From Amycolatopsis taiwanensis DSM 45107 (GTDB lineage Bacteria > Actinomycetota > Actinomycetes > Mycobacteriales > Pseudonocardiaceae), in NCBI RefSeq assembly GCF_000519205.1, contig NZ_JAFB01000004.1:279269-343268 (forward strand): a DNA stretch of 64,000 nt, given 5' to 3'. Within the stretch, counting starts at the first letter, position 1; each line of letters opens with the position of its first letter. The translations under genes were made by a program, and so were the position numbers. Positions 42,495-51,276 of the stretch are shown here, piece after piece. The notes below the pieces were generated by a model that did no database searches, had not been told where the DNA came from, and saw nothing but the letters and a program-made list of their open reading frames with translations.

Positions 42495-43139
42495 CTACTT
42501 CGACGAACGGCCGGACGGCTTCCGCGTGGCCGACGCACGCTTGGTCGCGGCGGCCGAGCGGGTCTTCGGCGCGGACTTCGCGGGCGGTGCCGTGGGGGTG
42601 GTCTCCTCGACCTTGTGGGCCAGCGTCTCGCTCGCCTTGGCGACCTTCTCACCACCGGCGCGTGACTTCTTGGAGATGGTGCCCAGCATGCCCTCGACAC
42701 GCTCCCGTGCCTCGGCGCTCACCTCGCCGACCCGGTCCTGCGCGGTGTGCAGCACCTCCTCGACCTGCTTGAGCACGTCCTTCACGCGCGGCTCGGAACG
42801 GAACCTGTCCCACGCCTCCTCGCCGGTCTCGGCCAGCTTGCTGTACAGCTCGAACGCGGCGGCCGTGTAGTTGTCGATGACCTTGCGCAGTTCCGCCGGC
42901 TCGAACTTCTCGCGGATGGTGGTCACCTCGGTGGGCAACTCCTCGAGGTTCTTGCGTGCGGCCTCGCCGGTCTCGGTGACTCGTTCCTTGGCCCTGGCCA
43001 TCGCGTCGGCGACGGCCTGGGTGGCCAGGTTGCCCGCGCCGAGAGCGGCCAGCAGCGGGGTGCGGAACTGCTCGGCGGCGGTGTTGACGGCCTTGCGCAT
43101 TTCCTCGGTCCTGTCGGCCCTGTTGTTCTTGTTGGTCAT
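42495..43139 (-). CDS. heparin-binding hemagglutinin-like protein (HbhA-like)
   Basis: A 214-residue helical protein. The long amphipathic helix resembles HbhA (RTPLLAALGAGNLATQAVAD, TYNFEPAELRKVIDNYTAAA-like part, RVGEVSAEARERVEGMLGTI). The C-terminus is Ala/Lys/Arg-rich (KSAPKTRSAAATKRASATRK), as in mycobacterial HbhA where it binds sulfated glycans. Start ATG 43139 has AGGAG at good spacing; ATG 43145 is too close. The XRE gene upstream overlaps it by a base, as Rv0474-Rv0475 do. Confidence 0.8.
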   Translation of the reverse strand: MTNKNNRADRTEEMRKAVNTAAEQFRTPLLAALGAGNLATQAVADAMARAKERVTETGEAARKNLEELPTEVTTIREKFEPAELRKVIDNYTAAAFELYSKLAETGEEAWDRFRSEPRVKDVLKQVEEVLHTAQDRVGEVSAEARERVEGMLGTISKKSRAGGEKVAKASETLAHKVEETTPTAPPAKSAPKTRSAAATKRASATRKPSGRSSK

Positions 43140-43144
43140 GGTCA

Positions 43145-43555
43145 TCACTCCTGGGCTGGAGATGGCTGGTCGCCGTTTCCGGCGGTGTTCTCGCGGCGGA
43201 AGGACTCGTACACGTCCAGCAGGATCTGCTTCTGCCGCTCGGTGAGCTCGGTGGCCGCGCGGATCGCGTCGGGCACCGGGCCTCCGGTGGGCAAATCCAG
43301 GATCCCGGCCTGTACATACAGCGCCTCCGCGGAGATCCGCAGTCCCTTGGCGATCTGCTGCAGGATCTCCGCGCTGGGTTTGCGGACCCCGCGCTCGATC
43401 TGACTCAGGTACGGATTGGACACTCCGGCGAGCTTCGCCAGCTGCCGCAACGAGATCTTCGCGTTGTTGCGTTGCTGGCGGATGTACTCGCCGATGTCGG
43501 AAGCGAGGTGCCCAACCTTCTCCATCGGTCCGGATTGGTTGTTCTCGGCGGCCAC
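43145..43555 (-). CDS. XRE family transcriptional regulator
   Basis: A 136-residue regulator with an N-terminal Cro/C1-type HTH (ISLRQLAKLAGVSNPYLSQI, ERGVRKPSAEILQQIAKGLR) and a C-terminal helical tail ending in ERQKQILLDVYESFRRE. It corresponds to Rv0474 and is coupled to the HbhA-like gene, its probable target. GTG/ATG near 43555 as start. Confidence 0.88.
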   Translation of the reverse strand: MAAENNQSGPMEKVGHLASDIGEYIRQQRNNAKISLRQLAKLAGVSNPYLSQIERGVRKPSAEILQQIAKGLRISAEALYVQAGILDLPTGGPVPDAIRAATELTERQKQILLDVYESFRRENTAGNGDQPSPAQE

Positions 43556-43646
43556 CGTTGTTCATCTCCTTCCGGCACCACCCACGCTACGCGTCACTGC
43601 TAGCTGTTGCAAGCACTCTGCACGCACCGAACGGGTGAGATCTGGG

Positions 43647-45065
43647 TTACTCCGCGACGCTGACCTTTTCCCGCCGGGCGGACCAGGCACGAACCACGGC
43701 GAAGCCCAGACCCAGGAGCGCGACCGCCACCAGATAACCCTCGACCAGCTCGCCTGCCCCGCCGCTCACCGGAGGCAGCACCAGCGCGAACACCACGCTG
43801 GCCACGACGATCACCCGCCGCGCCCGACGGGTCGTCGCGGCGGCGGAGAACGGCACGATCGCCCACAGCAGGTACCAGGGCTGCACGACCGGGCCGGTGA
43901 GCAGCATCGCCGCGAAGAGCCGGCCGAGAGTGGCCAGCGGGTGCCGGCCGTCCCGGAATGCCTTCCACGACAGGAAAATCACGACGACCGCGCCGGCCAG
44001 TGCGCCGATGCGGATACCCACCGCGATCGCGGTCGAGGTCGCCTCGCCGCCGGTGAACGCGCCGACCAGAAAGCCGAGCTGGTTGGTCGGTGCCATCCAG
44101 CTGTGCACCTGGGTCCCCCCGCCCAGCGTGCCGAGCCAGCCGAGCCCGAGACCGCTGACCGCGGCGATCGCGACCGAGAGCGCGGCGAAACCGGTGAACA
44201 GACCCACCAGTACCAGCAGTGCTCGGCCGATCGTGGGGCCATGCCTTCGCGCCAGTTCGATACCCAGGCAGAGCAACGCGACCGCAGCCACGATCTTGAT
44301 GTTGGCCGCGATCGTCAGCAGCACCACACCAGCAACGACACGGCCCGGCCGGGACGGCTGGTGGAGCGCGATCTCCATGCCCGCGAGCACCAGCCCCAGC
44401 ATGAGTCCTTCGTTGTGCACGCCGGCCACGACATGCCAGAGCACCAGGGGGTTGAGCAGTCCCAGCCACAGCGCGGTCGTTTCCGGCACCCCGGTCCGGC
44501 GTGCCAGGCGAGGCAGCGCCCAGGCGATCAACACGACACCGGCGATCTCGACGAGCCGGTTCAAGAGCACCGTCGCCACCTGGTTCTCGCCCACCAGTAC
44601 GGCGATGGTCCGGGAGACCGTGACCGCGACCGGGCCGTACGGCGCGGGAGTGTTCTGCCAGTACGGGCTGACCGCCTGGGTCACCGGCGAATCGGCGCCG
44701 AGCGCCGCCAACGGGCCGAGCCGGTACGGATCGAGCCCGTCGGCGGCGATCACCCCCTGCGCGAGATAGCTGTGGACGTCACCGCTGAACAGTGGGCGCG
44801 CGACCAACAAGGGCAGACACCACGCCGCCATGGTCCAATACAGACGGTGGACGGAGAACTCGGTTCTCCGCCGCCCCAGCCCGAGCCAGGCCAGCACGAC
44901 CACACCCATGCCGGTCAGCCCCAACGCCAACATCAGCCGGGTCGGGCGCGCTATGGACGTTGCGAGCACGAGCACCAGCACGCCCGCGAAACCCGCACAC
45001 GGGAAAGCGAATTGCGCGCCGGGAAACGAAACCCGAAGCCGGCGGACGGCGGTAGCACTCACCAC
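43647..45065 (-). CDS. alpha-1,6-mannosyltransferase, MptA/MptB-like
   Basis: A GT-C integral membrane glycosyltransferase of about 472 residues with at least ten transmembrane segments. It uses polyprenyl-phosphomannose to build the alpha-1,6-mannan backbone of lipomannan/LAM. The GT-C acidic motif is in FSGDVHSYLAQGVIAADGLD, and NIKIVAAVALL, GGGTQVHSWMAPTNQLGFLV and PWYLLWAIVPF are family features. Start is one of TTG 45071, GTG 45065 or GTG 45062; 45065 has the best spacing from GGAG. It lies directly downstream of an ABC permease gene, without functional link evident. Confidence 0.82.
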   Translation of the reverse strand: MVSATAVRRLRVSFPGAQFAFPCAGFAGVLVLVLATSIARPTRLMLALGLTGMGVVVLAWLGLGRRRTEFSVHRLYWTMAAWCLPLLVARPLFSGDVHSYLAQGVIAADGLDPYRLGPLAALGADSPVTQAVSPYWQNTPAPYGPVAVTVSRTIAVLVGENQVATVLLNRLVEIAGVVLIAWALPRLARRTGVPETTALWLGLLNPLVLWHVVAGVHNEGLMLGLVLAGMEIALHQPSRPGRVVAGVVLLTIAANIKIVAAVALLCLGIELARRHGPTIGRALLVLVGLFTGFAALSVAIAAVSGLGLGWLGTLGGGTQVHSWMAPTNQLGFLVGAFTGGEATSTAIAVGIRIGALAGAVVVIFLSWKAFRDGRHPLATLGRLFAAMLLTGPVVQPWYLLWAIVPFSAAATTRRARRVIVVASVVFALVLPPVSGGAGELVEGYLVAVALLGLGFAVVRAWSARREKVSVAE

Positions 45066-45072
45066 GCCCAAA

Positions 45073-47319
45073 TTACTCCGCCCGCAACGCCTCCAGTCTG
45101 GTCACCGACTTCAGGATGGGCAGCGCGGCCGCGGTGACCACCAGCACCAGCGCCAGCGCCACGCCCGCGATGACCGCCACGAACGACCCATTCACCTGGA
45201 AGGACGAGGAATACCCGGTCAGCCTGGTGATCAGCGCGCCGATCCCGAGCCCGCCGGCCACCGCCGCGAGCACACCAATGAGCATCGGCACGGCGTTCTG
45301 CCACAGCAACGATCGTCCCAGCACGCGCCGGGATACGCCGCCCGCACTCAACGCGGCCAGTGGCCGGCGTCGCTCGGCGAGTTGCCCGACGGTCATCACC
45401 AGCAGGCTCACCCCGGCCAGTGACATGGTGAGCACAGCTCCGCCAGAGAGCAGGTTCACGAACGCCGAGGTGGGGTTTTCGCCGGCGATCTCTTGGGCAC
45501 GAACCGAGGCCCGCCACTGCAAGGGCGCCATAGCGACGTAAAGCCCTTGTGCCGCAGCAGGATTGTTCGGGTCGAGGTGAACATCCACCATCGCGCTCAG
45601 CGCCGAAAGGTCGATGTTTCCGGCCGCGCCCAGGGTCACGAGGACATCGTCCGAATGCCGTCCAGCGCTGGTCGCGTTCCGCGCGGTGGCCGGCACCGTG
45701 AACTGGGTTGTTCCCGGTTGCGACTCGTAGGCCCGCGTGAGGCTGAACGTCTCACCCGGCCGCGCTTCGCCGACGAGAAAGGTGTCCCCGTCCGTGCAAC
45801 CCGACAGCTGGTAGCTCTGTTCGAACAACTCGCAGGGCGCGATCAGCACCGAATACGTCTGCCCCGCGTTGTTCCTGAGAAAGCCGCGGTATTCGAGATA
45901 CGCGGATTCGATACCGGGCTGCGTGCGGACCCGGGCGAGCGCGTCCGCCCCGTTCGTGTCGTCGAGATAGACCGAAGCCGTCGACGAATAGTCCTGCTGG
46001 GTAGCCTTGGCCGCGTCGGCCTGCACCGAGGCGATCGAGGTTTGCAGCGCGATCACCCCGGCGAGCGCCACGGTGATCCCGGCGACCACCCGGCTCGGCG
46101 TGCCGCTGTCCAGTTGCAGCCGCCGGATCGCCAGCTGCCACGCCGGCGAGCCGCCGCGCAGTCGCGACACGGCCACCTCGGTCAGCCACGGCATCAGGGT
46201 CGGTACCCCGATCAGGAGGAGTCCGCTTCCGCCGAGCAGGAACGGCAGCTTCGCACCCGCGTTACCCTCGACGCCGAAAGCCTTGTCGGGCAACAGAAGC
46301 ACGACTCCGAGCAACACGATCAGCAGCCGCCACCAGCCGCGCCGCCGGGCCGTCTTCGCGACGCGCACCACACCAAGCGGCTCGACGACCAGCCGCCGCA
46401 TGCCCAGCCAGGCCGAGCCGACAGTGAGCAAGGGCAGGAGCACGAACACCGCCACCACCACCAGTTGCCAGGCCGGCACGAAATCCCCGGGGAACACGGT
46501 GATCCCCGCAAGATCGACACCGGCCGCGAACGGCCGGATCACCAGGAAGGCGACGAGCCCGAGCAACCCCCCGGTCACCGCGCCGACCAGCGACTCCGCG
46601 GCGCCGATCCGGCGAACCTGCCGGGCACTCGCCCCCGCCAGCCGAAGCGCGGACAGGCGGCGTTCCCGTTCAGCGCCGGCGATCCGGCTCGCGCTCGCGA
46701 CGAACACCAGGAGCGGCACCAGCAGCACGAGGACGGCGAGCACACCGAGGAACACCACCATGCCTGGCAACTGGTCCACGGACATCGGGGTACCGAAGCG
46801 GGTCACCCCGGTGCCGCTGTGCGAGTTCCGCAAGCCGGTGGTGCCGGCGTAGGCCCACAGCTCGTCGGGGCCGGTAAGCCCCTCGGGCGCGATCGTGCCG
46901 ACCACCCGCTGGTCGAACCGGGCACGCAGGCCCGGGTCCGCGGCCAGGCGCGCCGCGAACGCAGGCGAAACGACCATGGCCCCTGGTGCCGGAATCGCTT
47001 GCACGCCAGGCGGAACCGGCGCGTCCGGAGCAACCGGCTCGAGGTAGTCGACCTGGACCAGTTCCCCGCCATAGACCGAGGTCTGTTCGTTTTCGTAAAG
47101 CGGGGCCGTGGCGGCGGTGGAATACTGCGGCTTGCGTGCCGCGTCGCGGGCAGCCTGATGCGAAAGCGCCGTCGCCGCGGTTGCAAGCAGCAACAACATG
47201 GCGGTGGCCAGGCCGATCCCGATGGTGGTCAGGCTCAGGCGCAGCAACGAACTTCGCACGGTCCGGCCGCCCCCGACGGCCAGCCGGACCCCGAGCGCAA
47301 TATCGGTGGGCCAGCTCAT
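45073..47319 (-). CDS. FtsX-like ABC transporter permease, cassette 1
   Basis: A 748-residue MacB/FtsX-type permease with one N-terminal, three central and four C-terminal hydrophobic segments. RRLSALRLAGASARQVRRIG marks the first FtsX domain. A large extracytoplasmic domain (about residues 480-640: YLEYRGFLRNNAGQTYSVLI) precedes the second, ending in ALPILKSVTRLEALRAE. The ATG at 47319 overlaps the mini-ORF stop. It pairs with the ATPase upstream; such systems export peptides, lipids or antibiotics, or sense them. It is about 70 percent like the cassette-2 permease by eye. Confidence 0.87.
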   Translation of the reverse strand: MSWPTDIALGVRLAVGGGRTVRSSLLRLSLTTIGIGLATAMLLLLATAATALSHQAARDAARKPQYSTAATAPLYENEQTSVYGGELVQVDYLEPVAPDAPVPPGVQAIPAPGAMVVSPAFAARLAADPGLRARFDQRVVGTIAPEGLTGPDELWAYAGTTGLRNSHSGTGVTRFGTPMSVDQLPGMVVFLGVLAVLVLLVPLLVFVASASRIAGAERERRLSALRLAGASARQVRRIGAAESLVGAVTGGLLGLVAFLVIRPFAAGVDLAGITVFPGDFVPAWQLVVVAVFVLLPLLTVGSAWLGMRRLVVEPLGVVRVAKTARRRGWWRLLIVLLGVVLLLPDKAFGVEGNAGAKLPFLLGGSGLLLIGVPTLMPWLTEVAVSRLRGGSPAWQLAIRRLQLDSGTPSRVVAGITVALAGVIALQTSIASVQADAAKATQQDYSSTASVYLDDTNGADALARVRTQPGIESAYLEYRGFLRNNAGQTYSVLIAPCELFEQSYQLSGCTDGDTFLVGEARPGETFSLTRAYESQPGTTQFTVPATARNATSAGRHSDDVLVTLGAAGNIDLSALSAMVDVHLDPNNPAAAQGLYVAMAPLQWRASVRAQEIAGENPTSAFVNLLSGGAVLTMSLAGVSLLVMTVGQLAERRRPLAALSAGGVSRRVLGRSLLWQNAVPMLIGVLAAVAGGLGIGALITRLTGYSSSFQVNGSFVAVIAGVALALVLVVTAAALPILKSVTRLEALRAE

Positions 47320-47396
47320 GCTTTCCTCTCCACGAGTTTGCGCGCGACCGCGATCGGGTCGGCCTGAGAGCCGCGCCTTACCACAGAGCTGGTCAT
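47316..47396 (-). CDS. 26-codon mini-ORF between ABC ATPase and permease
   Basis: The peptide is MTSSVVRRGSQAD followed by PIAVARKLVERKA. Its ATG overlaps the ATPase stop (GCATGA) and its TGA overlaps the permease ATG (GCATGA). It is the shortest complete member of the family in the window and combines both the SSxVxxRGSQ and the IAVARKL motifs. In cassette 2 the ATPase and permease meet in a single GCATGA instead. Likely coupling element; function unknown. Confidence 0.55.
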   Translation of the reverse strand: MTSSVVRRGSQADPIAVARKLVERKA

Positions 47397-48067
47397 GCCG
47401 AGACCACCGATCCGGACGTTTTCCCGTCCCGCACCACGACTTCCCGGTCGGCGAAGCCGGCGACCCGGGGCTCATGAGTGACCAGCACGACGGCGGTGTC
47501 GAGTTCCTTCGCCGCGGACACCAGCGCCTTCATCACCCGCTCGCCGGCGAGCGAGTCCAGCGCGCCGGTCGGCTCGTCGGCGAAGATCACCTTGGGCCTG
47601 GTGACCAGCGCCCGCGCGACCGCGACCCGCTGTCCCTGCCCGCCGGAAACCTCGCCGGACCGGTTGCCGCCCAACTCGGCGACGTCGAGACGGGACATAG
47701 CCTCGACCGCGGCGGCCTCGGCTTTTTTACGGCGCATTCCGCCCAATCGCAACGGAAGCGCCACGTTCTCCAGGCAGGTCAGCTCCGGAACGAGCTGGCC
47801 GAACTGAAATACGAACCCGAATTCGGTGCGGCGCAAGAAAGTTCGCTGTTCGTCCGGGAGTGCGTAGAGATCCGCGCCGGCGTAGTTCACCGTCCCTTCG
47901 TCCGGGTTGATGATGCCGGCCAGGCAGTGCAGCAGGGTCGATTTCCCCGACCCGGAGGGACCCATCACCGCCACCACCTCACCGCGGTCGATCTCGAATT
48001 CCGCGTGGTGGAGTGCCTGGGTCGGGCCGAAGGACTTGGCCAGATTCTGGGCGGAGAGCACGCTCAC
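47393..48067 (-). CDS. ABC transporter ATP-binding protein, cassette 1
   Basis: A 224-residue ATPase of the LolD/MacB type: Walker A in VVAVMGPSGSGKSTLLHC, Q-loop FGFVFQFGQLVPELTCLENV, signature SGEVSGGQGQRVAVARALV and Walker B VIFADEPTGALDSLAGER. GTG at 48067 overlaps the stop of the truncated PadR ORF (GTGA); the ORF frame extends upstream without meaning. It energises the permease downstream. The matching cassette-2 ATPase is at 50602-51276. Confidence 0.92.
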   Translation of the reverse strand: MSVLSAQNLAKSFGPTQALHHAEFEIDRGEVVAVMGPSGSGKSTLLHCLAGIINPDEGTVNYAGADLYALPDEQRTFLRRTEFGFVFQFGQLVPELTCLENVALPLRLGGMRRKKAEAAAVEAMSRLDVAELGGNRSGEVSGGQGQRVAVARALVTRPKVIFADEPTGALDSLAGERVMKALVSAAKELDTAVVLVTHEPRVAGFADREVVVRDGKTSGSVVSA

Positions 48068-48240
48068 TTGCCGATCTCCCCCGCCAGGCCATTGCGCAAC
48101 AGGCGCGCGAGCGTCGCGTACACCTGCCCGTAGTGCAGAGGCCGGTCGTGGGCGAACCGCGCGTCGTAGGCGTGTTTGAACTGGCATCCGTGTCCTAAGT
48201 CGTTTTCAAGTAGACCGAGCAAAGTGTGTCCAATCGACAT
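48064..48240 (-). CDS. truncated PadR-family regulator (winged helix only), cassette 1
   Basis: A 58-codon ORF encoding MSIGHTLLGLLENDLGHGCQ through AYDARFAHDRPLHYGQVYAT to LARLLRNGLAGEIGK. It aligns with the first ~53 residues of the full PadR of cassette 2 (174 residues) and then jumps to the last few residues, so an internal, frame-preserving deletion of about 340 bp removed the rest of the wing and the dimerisation domain. The reading frame, GTGA coupling to the ATPase and upstream operators survive. It may still bind DNA weakly or act only as a leader. Confidence 0.65.
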   Translation of the reverse strand: MSIGHTLLGLLENDLGHGCQFKHAYDARFAHDRPLHYGQVYATLARLLRNGLAGEIGK

Positions 48241-48249
48241 GTCGGAGCA

Positions 48250-48294
48250 CTATACACATGGTGTATAGCATTGGTCTATACACCATGTGTATAT
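48250..48294. promoter_or_regulatory. two tandem 19-bp PadR operators, cassette 1
   Basis: CTATACACATGGTGTATAG (48250-48268) and CTATACACCATGTGTATAT (48276-48294) share arms CTATACAC/GTGTATA and are 26 bp apart. Identical sites with identical spacing precede the full PadR gene of cassette 2 (51807-51851), so one regulator can serve both. They also overlap likely -10 elements. Confidence 0.8.
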
Positions 48295-48316
48295 GGTCTG
48301 ACCTGGGCAGAGGCAT

Positions 48317-50605
48317 CTACTCCGCCCGCAACGCGTCCAGCCTGGTCACCGACTTCAGGATGGGCAGCGCGGCCGCGGTGACCACCAGCACCAGCACCAG
48401 CGCCGCGACCGCGACGAACGCCACGAAGGTCCCGTTCACCTGCCAGGGCATCGAGTCGTCGATCAGCCGGAGGAGCAACCAGGAGATCCCGAGCCCGCCG
48501 GCCACGGCCGTGACCACCCCGACGACCATGGGTACGGCGTTCTGCCACAACAACGACCGTTGCAGCACACCATGGGGAATCCCGGCCGCGCGCAACGCCG
48601 CCAGCGGCCGGCGCCGTTCGACGAGTTGACCGGCGGTCATCACGAGCAGGCTGACACCGGCCAGCGAGATCGAGAGCAGGACTCCGGCGTAGAGCAGTCC
48701 GTAAAGCGCCGACAGGGTGCCGTCCACGGTGGTCAGCTGCGCGGCGAAGACCGTCGCCCGCCACTGCAAGGGGGCCAACGCAACGAAAAGTCCTTGCAGG
48801 GCAGCGGGATCGGCCGTATCGAACTGGACATCGAGCGACGCCTGCAGCCGCGACAAATCGACGGACCCAGCCGCGCCCGGAGTGATCAGGACGTTGTCCA
48901 AGGCCCGCCTCGAATCACCCGGGCTGCGTGCGGTGGCGGGCACCGTGAACCGGGCTTGTCCCGCCGAAACCCCTTCGGAAGAGACGAAGTCGTAGGTCTG
49001 CCCCGGCCGCACTTGCCCTGAGGCGAAGGTGTCGCCGTCGGTGCAGTCCGGCAGCCCGTACTCCCGTTCCAGCAGTTCGCAAGGCGCGACCACCAGGGGA
49101 TACCACTCGCTCGGGCCGTTTCCGAGTCCGCCACGGTATTCCAGGTTCGCCGCTCGAACACCCTGCTGTGCGCGGACCCGGGCGGCCACGTCCGGGCCAT
49201 CGGCAGCCTGGAGGTAAACCGTGGTGCTCGACTCCTCTCGCTGGTGAACCTGGTCGGCCTGCGCCGAACCAAGCAGGACCTGCAGCGTGATCACCCCGGT
49301 GAGCACCACGACGATCCCGGCGATCACCCGGCTCGGTGTGCCGCTGTCCAGTTGCAGCCGCCGGATCGCCAGCTGCCACGCGGAAGAACCGCCGCGCAAC
49401 CGGGAGACCGCCAGTTCGGTGAGCCATGGCACCGCGGTCGGCACCCCGATCATCAGCAGGGCACTGCCCACGAGCACGAACGGCAATTGCTCGCTGGCAC
49501 CGCTGGTGCCGAACACCTTGACCGACAACAGAAGCAGCAGACCGAGCGCGACGAGCAGCAGGCGCCACCAGCCACGCCGGCGTGCGGTCTTCGCGACCCG
49601 CACCACGCCGAGCGGCTCGACGACCACCCGGCGCATGCCGAGCCACGCCGAGCCGACGGTGAGCACCGGCAAGAGCACGAACACCGCCACCACCAGCGGC
49701 CAGGCGGGCACGAAATCGCCGGGGAACACGGTGATTCCGGCAAGGTCGACACCGGCCGCGAACGGCCGCGCCACGAGGAAGGCGACGAGCCCGAGCAGTC
49801 CGCCCGTCGCCGCGCCCACCAGGGATTCCGCCGCGCCGATCCGGCGGACCTGCCGGGCGCTCGCACCCGCGAGCCGCAGTGCGGAAAGGCGGCGTTCCCG
49901 CTCGGCGCCGGCGATCCGGCTCGCGCTCGCGACGAACACCAGGAGCGGGATCACCAGCACGAGAACGGCGAGCGCGCCGAAGAATGTGACCAGGGCCGGC
50001 AGCCCCGCCGCGTTCGCCTGCCCGCCGAATCCGGACACCCCGGTGCCGCTGCCCGAACTTCGCAACCCGGTGGCCCCCGCGTAGGCCCGCAGGTCCTTCG
50101 GGCCGGCGAGACCATCCGGCGCGATCGTGCCTGCCACTCGCTGGCTGAACCGGGCACGCAGATCCGCGTCCGTGGACAGCCGCGCCGCGAGTGCGGGCGA
50201 GACGACCATGTCCCCGGGCGCCGGAATCCCTTGCAGTCCAGGAGGAACCGGCGCGTCGGAAGTGAGCGGCTCGAGATAGGTGATCTTGATCTCCGACCCG
50301 TCGTAGACCATGGACTGCTGGTTCTCGTACAGCGGAGCCGCGGCGGCGGTGGAGTTCTGCGGCGTGCGGGCCGTTTCGCGGTCGACGCGGTGAGACAGCG
50401 CCGTCGCCGCGGTCGCGAGCAGCAACAGCATGGCCGTGCACAGGCCGATCCCGACGGTGGTCAGGGTCAGGCGCAGCAACGAACTTCGCAGGGTCCGGCC
50501 GCCCCCGACAGCCAGCCGGACCCCGAGCGCGATATCGGTCAGCCATCCCGACGGCGCTCCCCGGCGGGTTGGCACGGGCGAACCGCTTGCCATCGGGCCG
50601 TTCAT
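48317..50605 (-). CDS. FtsX-like ABC transporter permease, cassette 2
   Basis: A 762-residue paralogue of the 45073-47319 permease with the same layout and near-identical blocks (SASRIAGAERERRLSALRLA, ALPILKSVTRLDALRAE). Its ATG overlaps the ATPase stop directly (GCATGA). The N-terminus is about 20 residues longer: ASGSPVPTRRGAPSG stands before WLTDIALGVRLAVGGGRT. That extension resembles the SSPVPSRG half of the mini-ORF family, so it may be a fused remnant. It works with the cassette-2 ATPase. Confidence 0.87.
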   Translation of the reverse strand: MNGPMASGSPVPTRRGAPSGWLTDIALGVRLAVGGGRTLRSSLLRLTLTTVGIGLCTAMLLLLATAATALSHRVDRETARTPQNSTAAAAPLYENQQSMVYDGSEIKITYLEPLTSDAPVPPGLQGIPAPGDMVVSPALAARLSTDADLRARFSQRVAGTIAPDGLAGPKDLRAYAGATGLRSSGSGTGVSGFGGQANAAGLPALVTFFGALAVLVLVIPLLVFVASASRIAGAERERRLSALRLAGASARQVRRIGAAESLVGAATGGLLGLVAFLVARPFAAGVDLAGITVFPGDFVPAWPLVVAVFVLLPVLTVGSAWLGMRRVVVEPLGVVRVAKTARRRGWWRLLLVALGLLLLLSVKVFGTSGASEQLPFVLVGSALLMIGVPTAVPWLTELAVSRLRGGSSAWQLAIRRLQLDSGTPSRVIAGIVVVLTGVITLQVLLGSAQADQVHQREESSTTVYLQAADGPDVAARVRAQQGVRAANLEYRGGLGNGPSEWYPLVVAPCELLEREYGLPDCTDGDTFASGQVRPGQTYDFVSSEGVSAGQARFTVPATARSPGDSRRALDNVLITPGAAGSVDLSRLQASLDVQFDTADPAALQGLFVALAPLQWRATVFAAQLTTVDGTLSALYGLLYAGVLLSISLAGVSLLVMTAGQLVERRRPLAALRAAGIPHGVLQRSLLWQNAVPMVVGVVTAVAGGLGISWLLLRLIDDSMPWQVNGTFVAFVAVAALVLVLVVTAAALPILKSVTRLDALRAE

Positions 50606-51276
50606 GCCGCCATCACCGGGCCACGGGTCTTCCCGTCCCGCACCACGATCTCCCGGTCGGCGTAAGCGGCTACGCGCGGCTCGTGGGTGACCAGCACGAC
50701 CGCCGCTTCCAGTTCCTTCGCCGCGGTCACCAGCGCCTTCATCACGCGCTCCCCGGCCAGGGAGTCCAGCGCGCCGGTCGGCTCGTCGGCGAAGACGACC
50801 TTCGGACCGGTGATCAGCGCCCGCGCGATCGCGACGCGCTGGCCCTGCCCGCCGGAGACCTCGCCCGGCCGCTTGTCGCGCTGGCCCTCGACCTCCAGAC
50901 GGGCCAATGCCTCGTGCGCCAGTGCCTCGGCCCGCTTGCGCCGGGTTCCGCCCAGCCGCAACGGAAGTGCGACGTTCTCCAGACAGGTCAACTCGGGCAC
51001 GAGCTGGCCGAACTGAAAGACGAACCCGAATTCGGTGCGGCGCAAGGAAGTTCGCCGTTCGTCCGGTAGCGCGTAGAGATCCGCGCCGGCATAGGTCACC
51101 GTTCCCGCATCCGGTTTCACGATGCCGGCCAGGCAGTGCAGCAGGGTCGACTTCCCCGATCCGGAAGGGCCCATCACCGCGACCACCTCGCCGCGGTCGA
51201 TCTCGAATTCCGCGCCGAGGAGAGCTTGGGTGGGACCGAAGGACTTGGCCAGGTTCCGGGCGGAGAGCACGCTCAC
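50602..51276 (-). CDS. ABC transporter ATP-binding protein, cassette 2
   Basis: A 224-residue ATPase nearly identical in plan to that of cassette 1: GPSGSGKSTLLHCLAGIV (Walker A), SGGQGQRVAIARALI (signature) and VVFADEPTGALDSLAGERVM (Walker B). GTG start overlaps the PadR stop (GTGA). All domains intact. The order PadR-ATPase-permease with overlapping genes shows one operon. Confidence 0.92.
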   Translation of the reverse strand: MSVLSARNLAKSFGPTQALLGAEFEIDRGEVVAVMGPSGSGKSTLLHCLAGIVKPDAGTVTYAGADLYALPDERRTSLRRTEFGFVFQFGQLVPELTCLENVALPLRLGGTRRKRAEALAHEALARLEVEGQRDKRPGEVSGGQGQRVAIARALITGPKVVFADEPTGALDSLAGERVMKALVTAAKELEAAVVLVTHEPRVAAYADREIVVRDGKTRGPVMAA

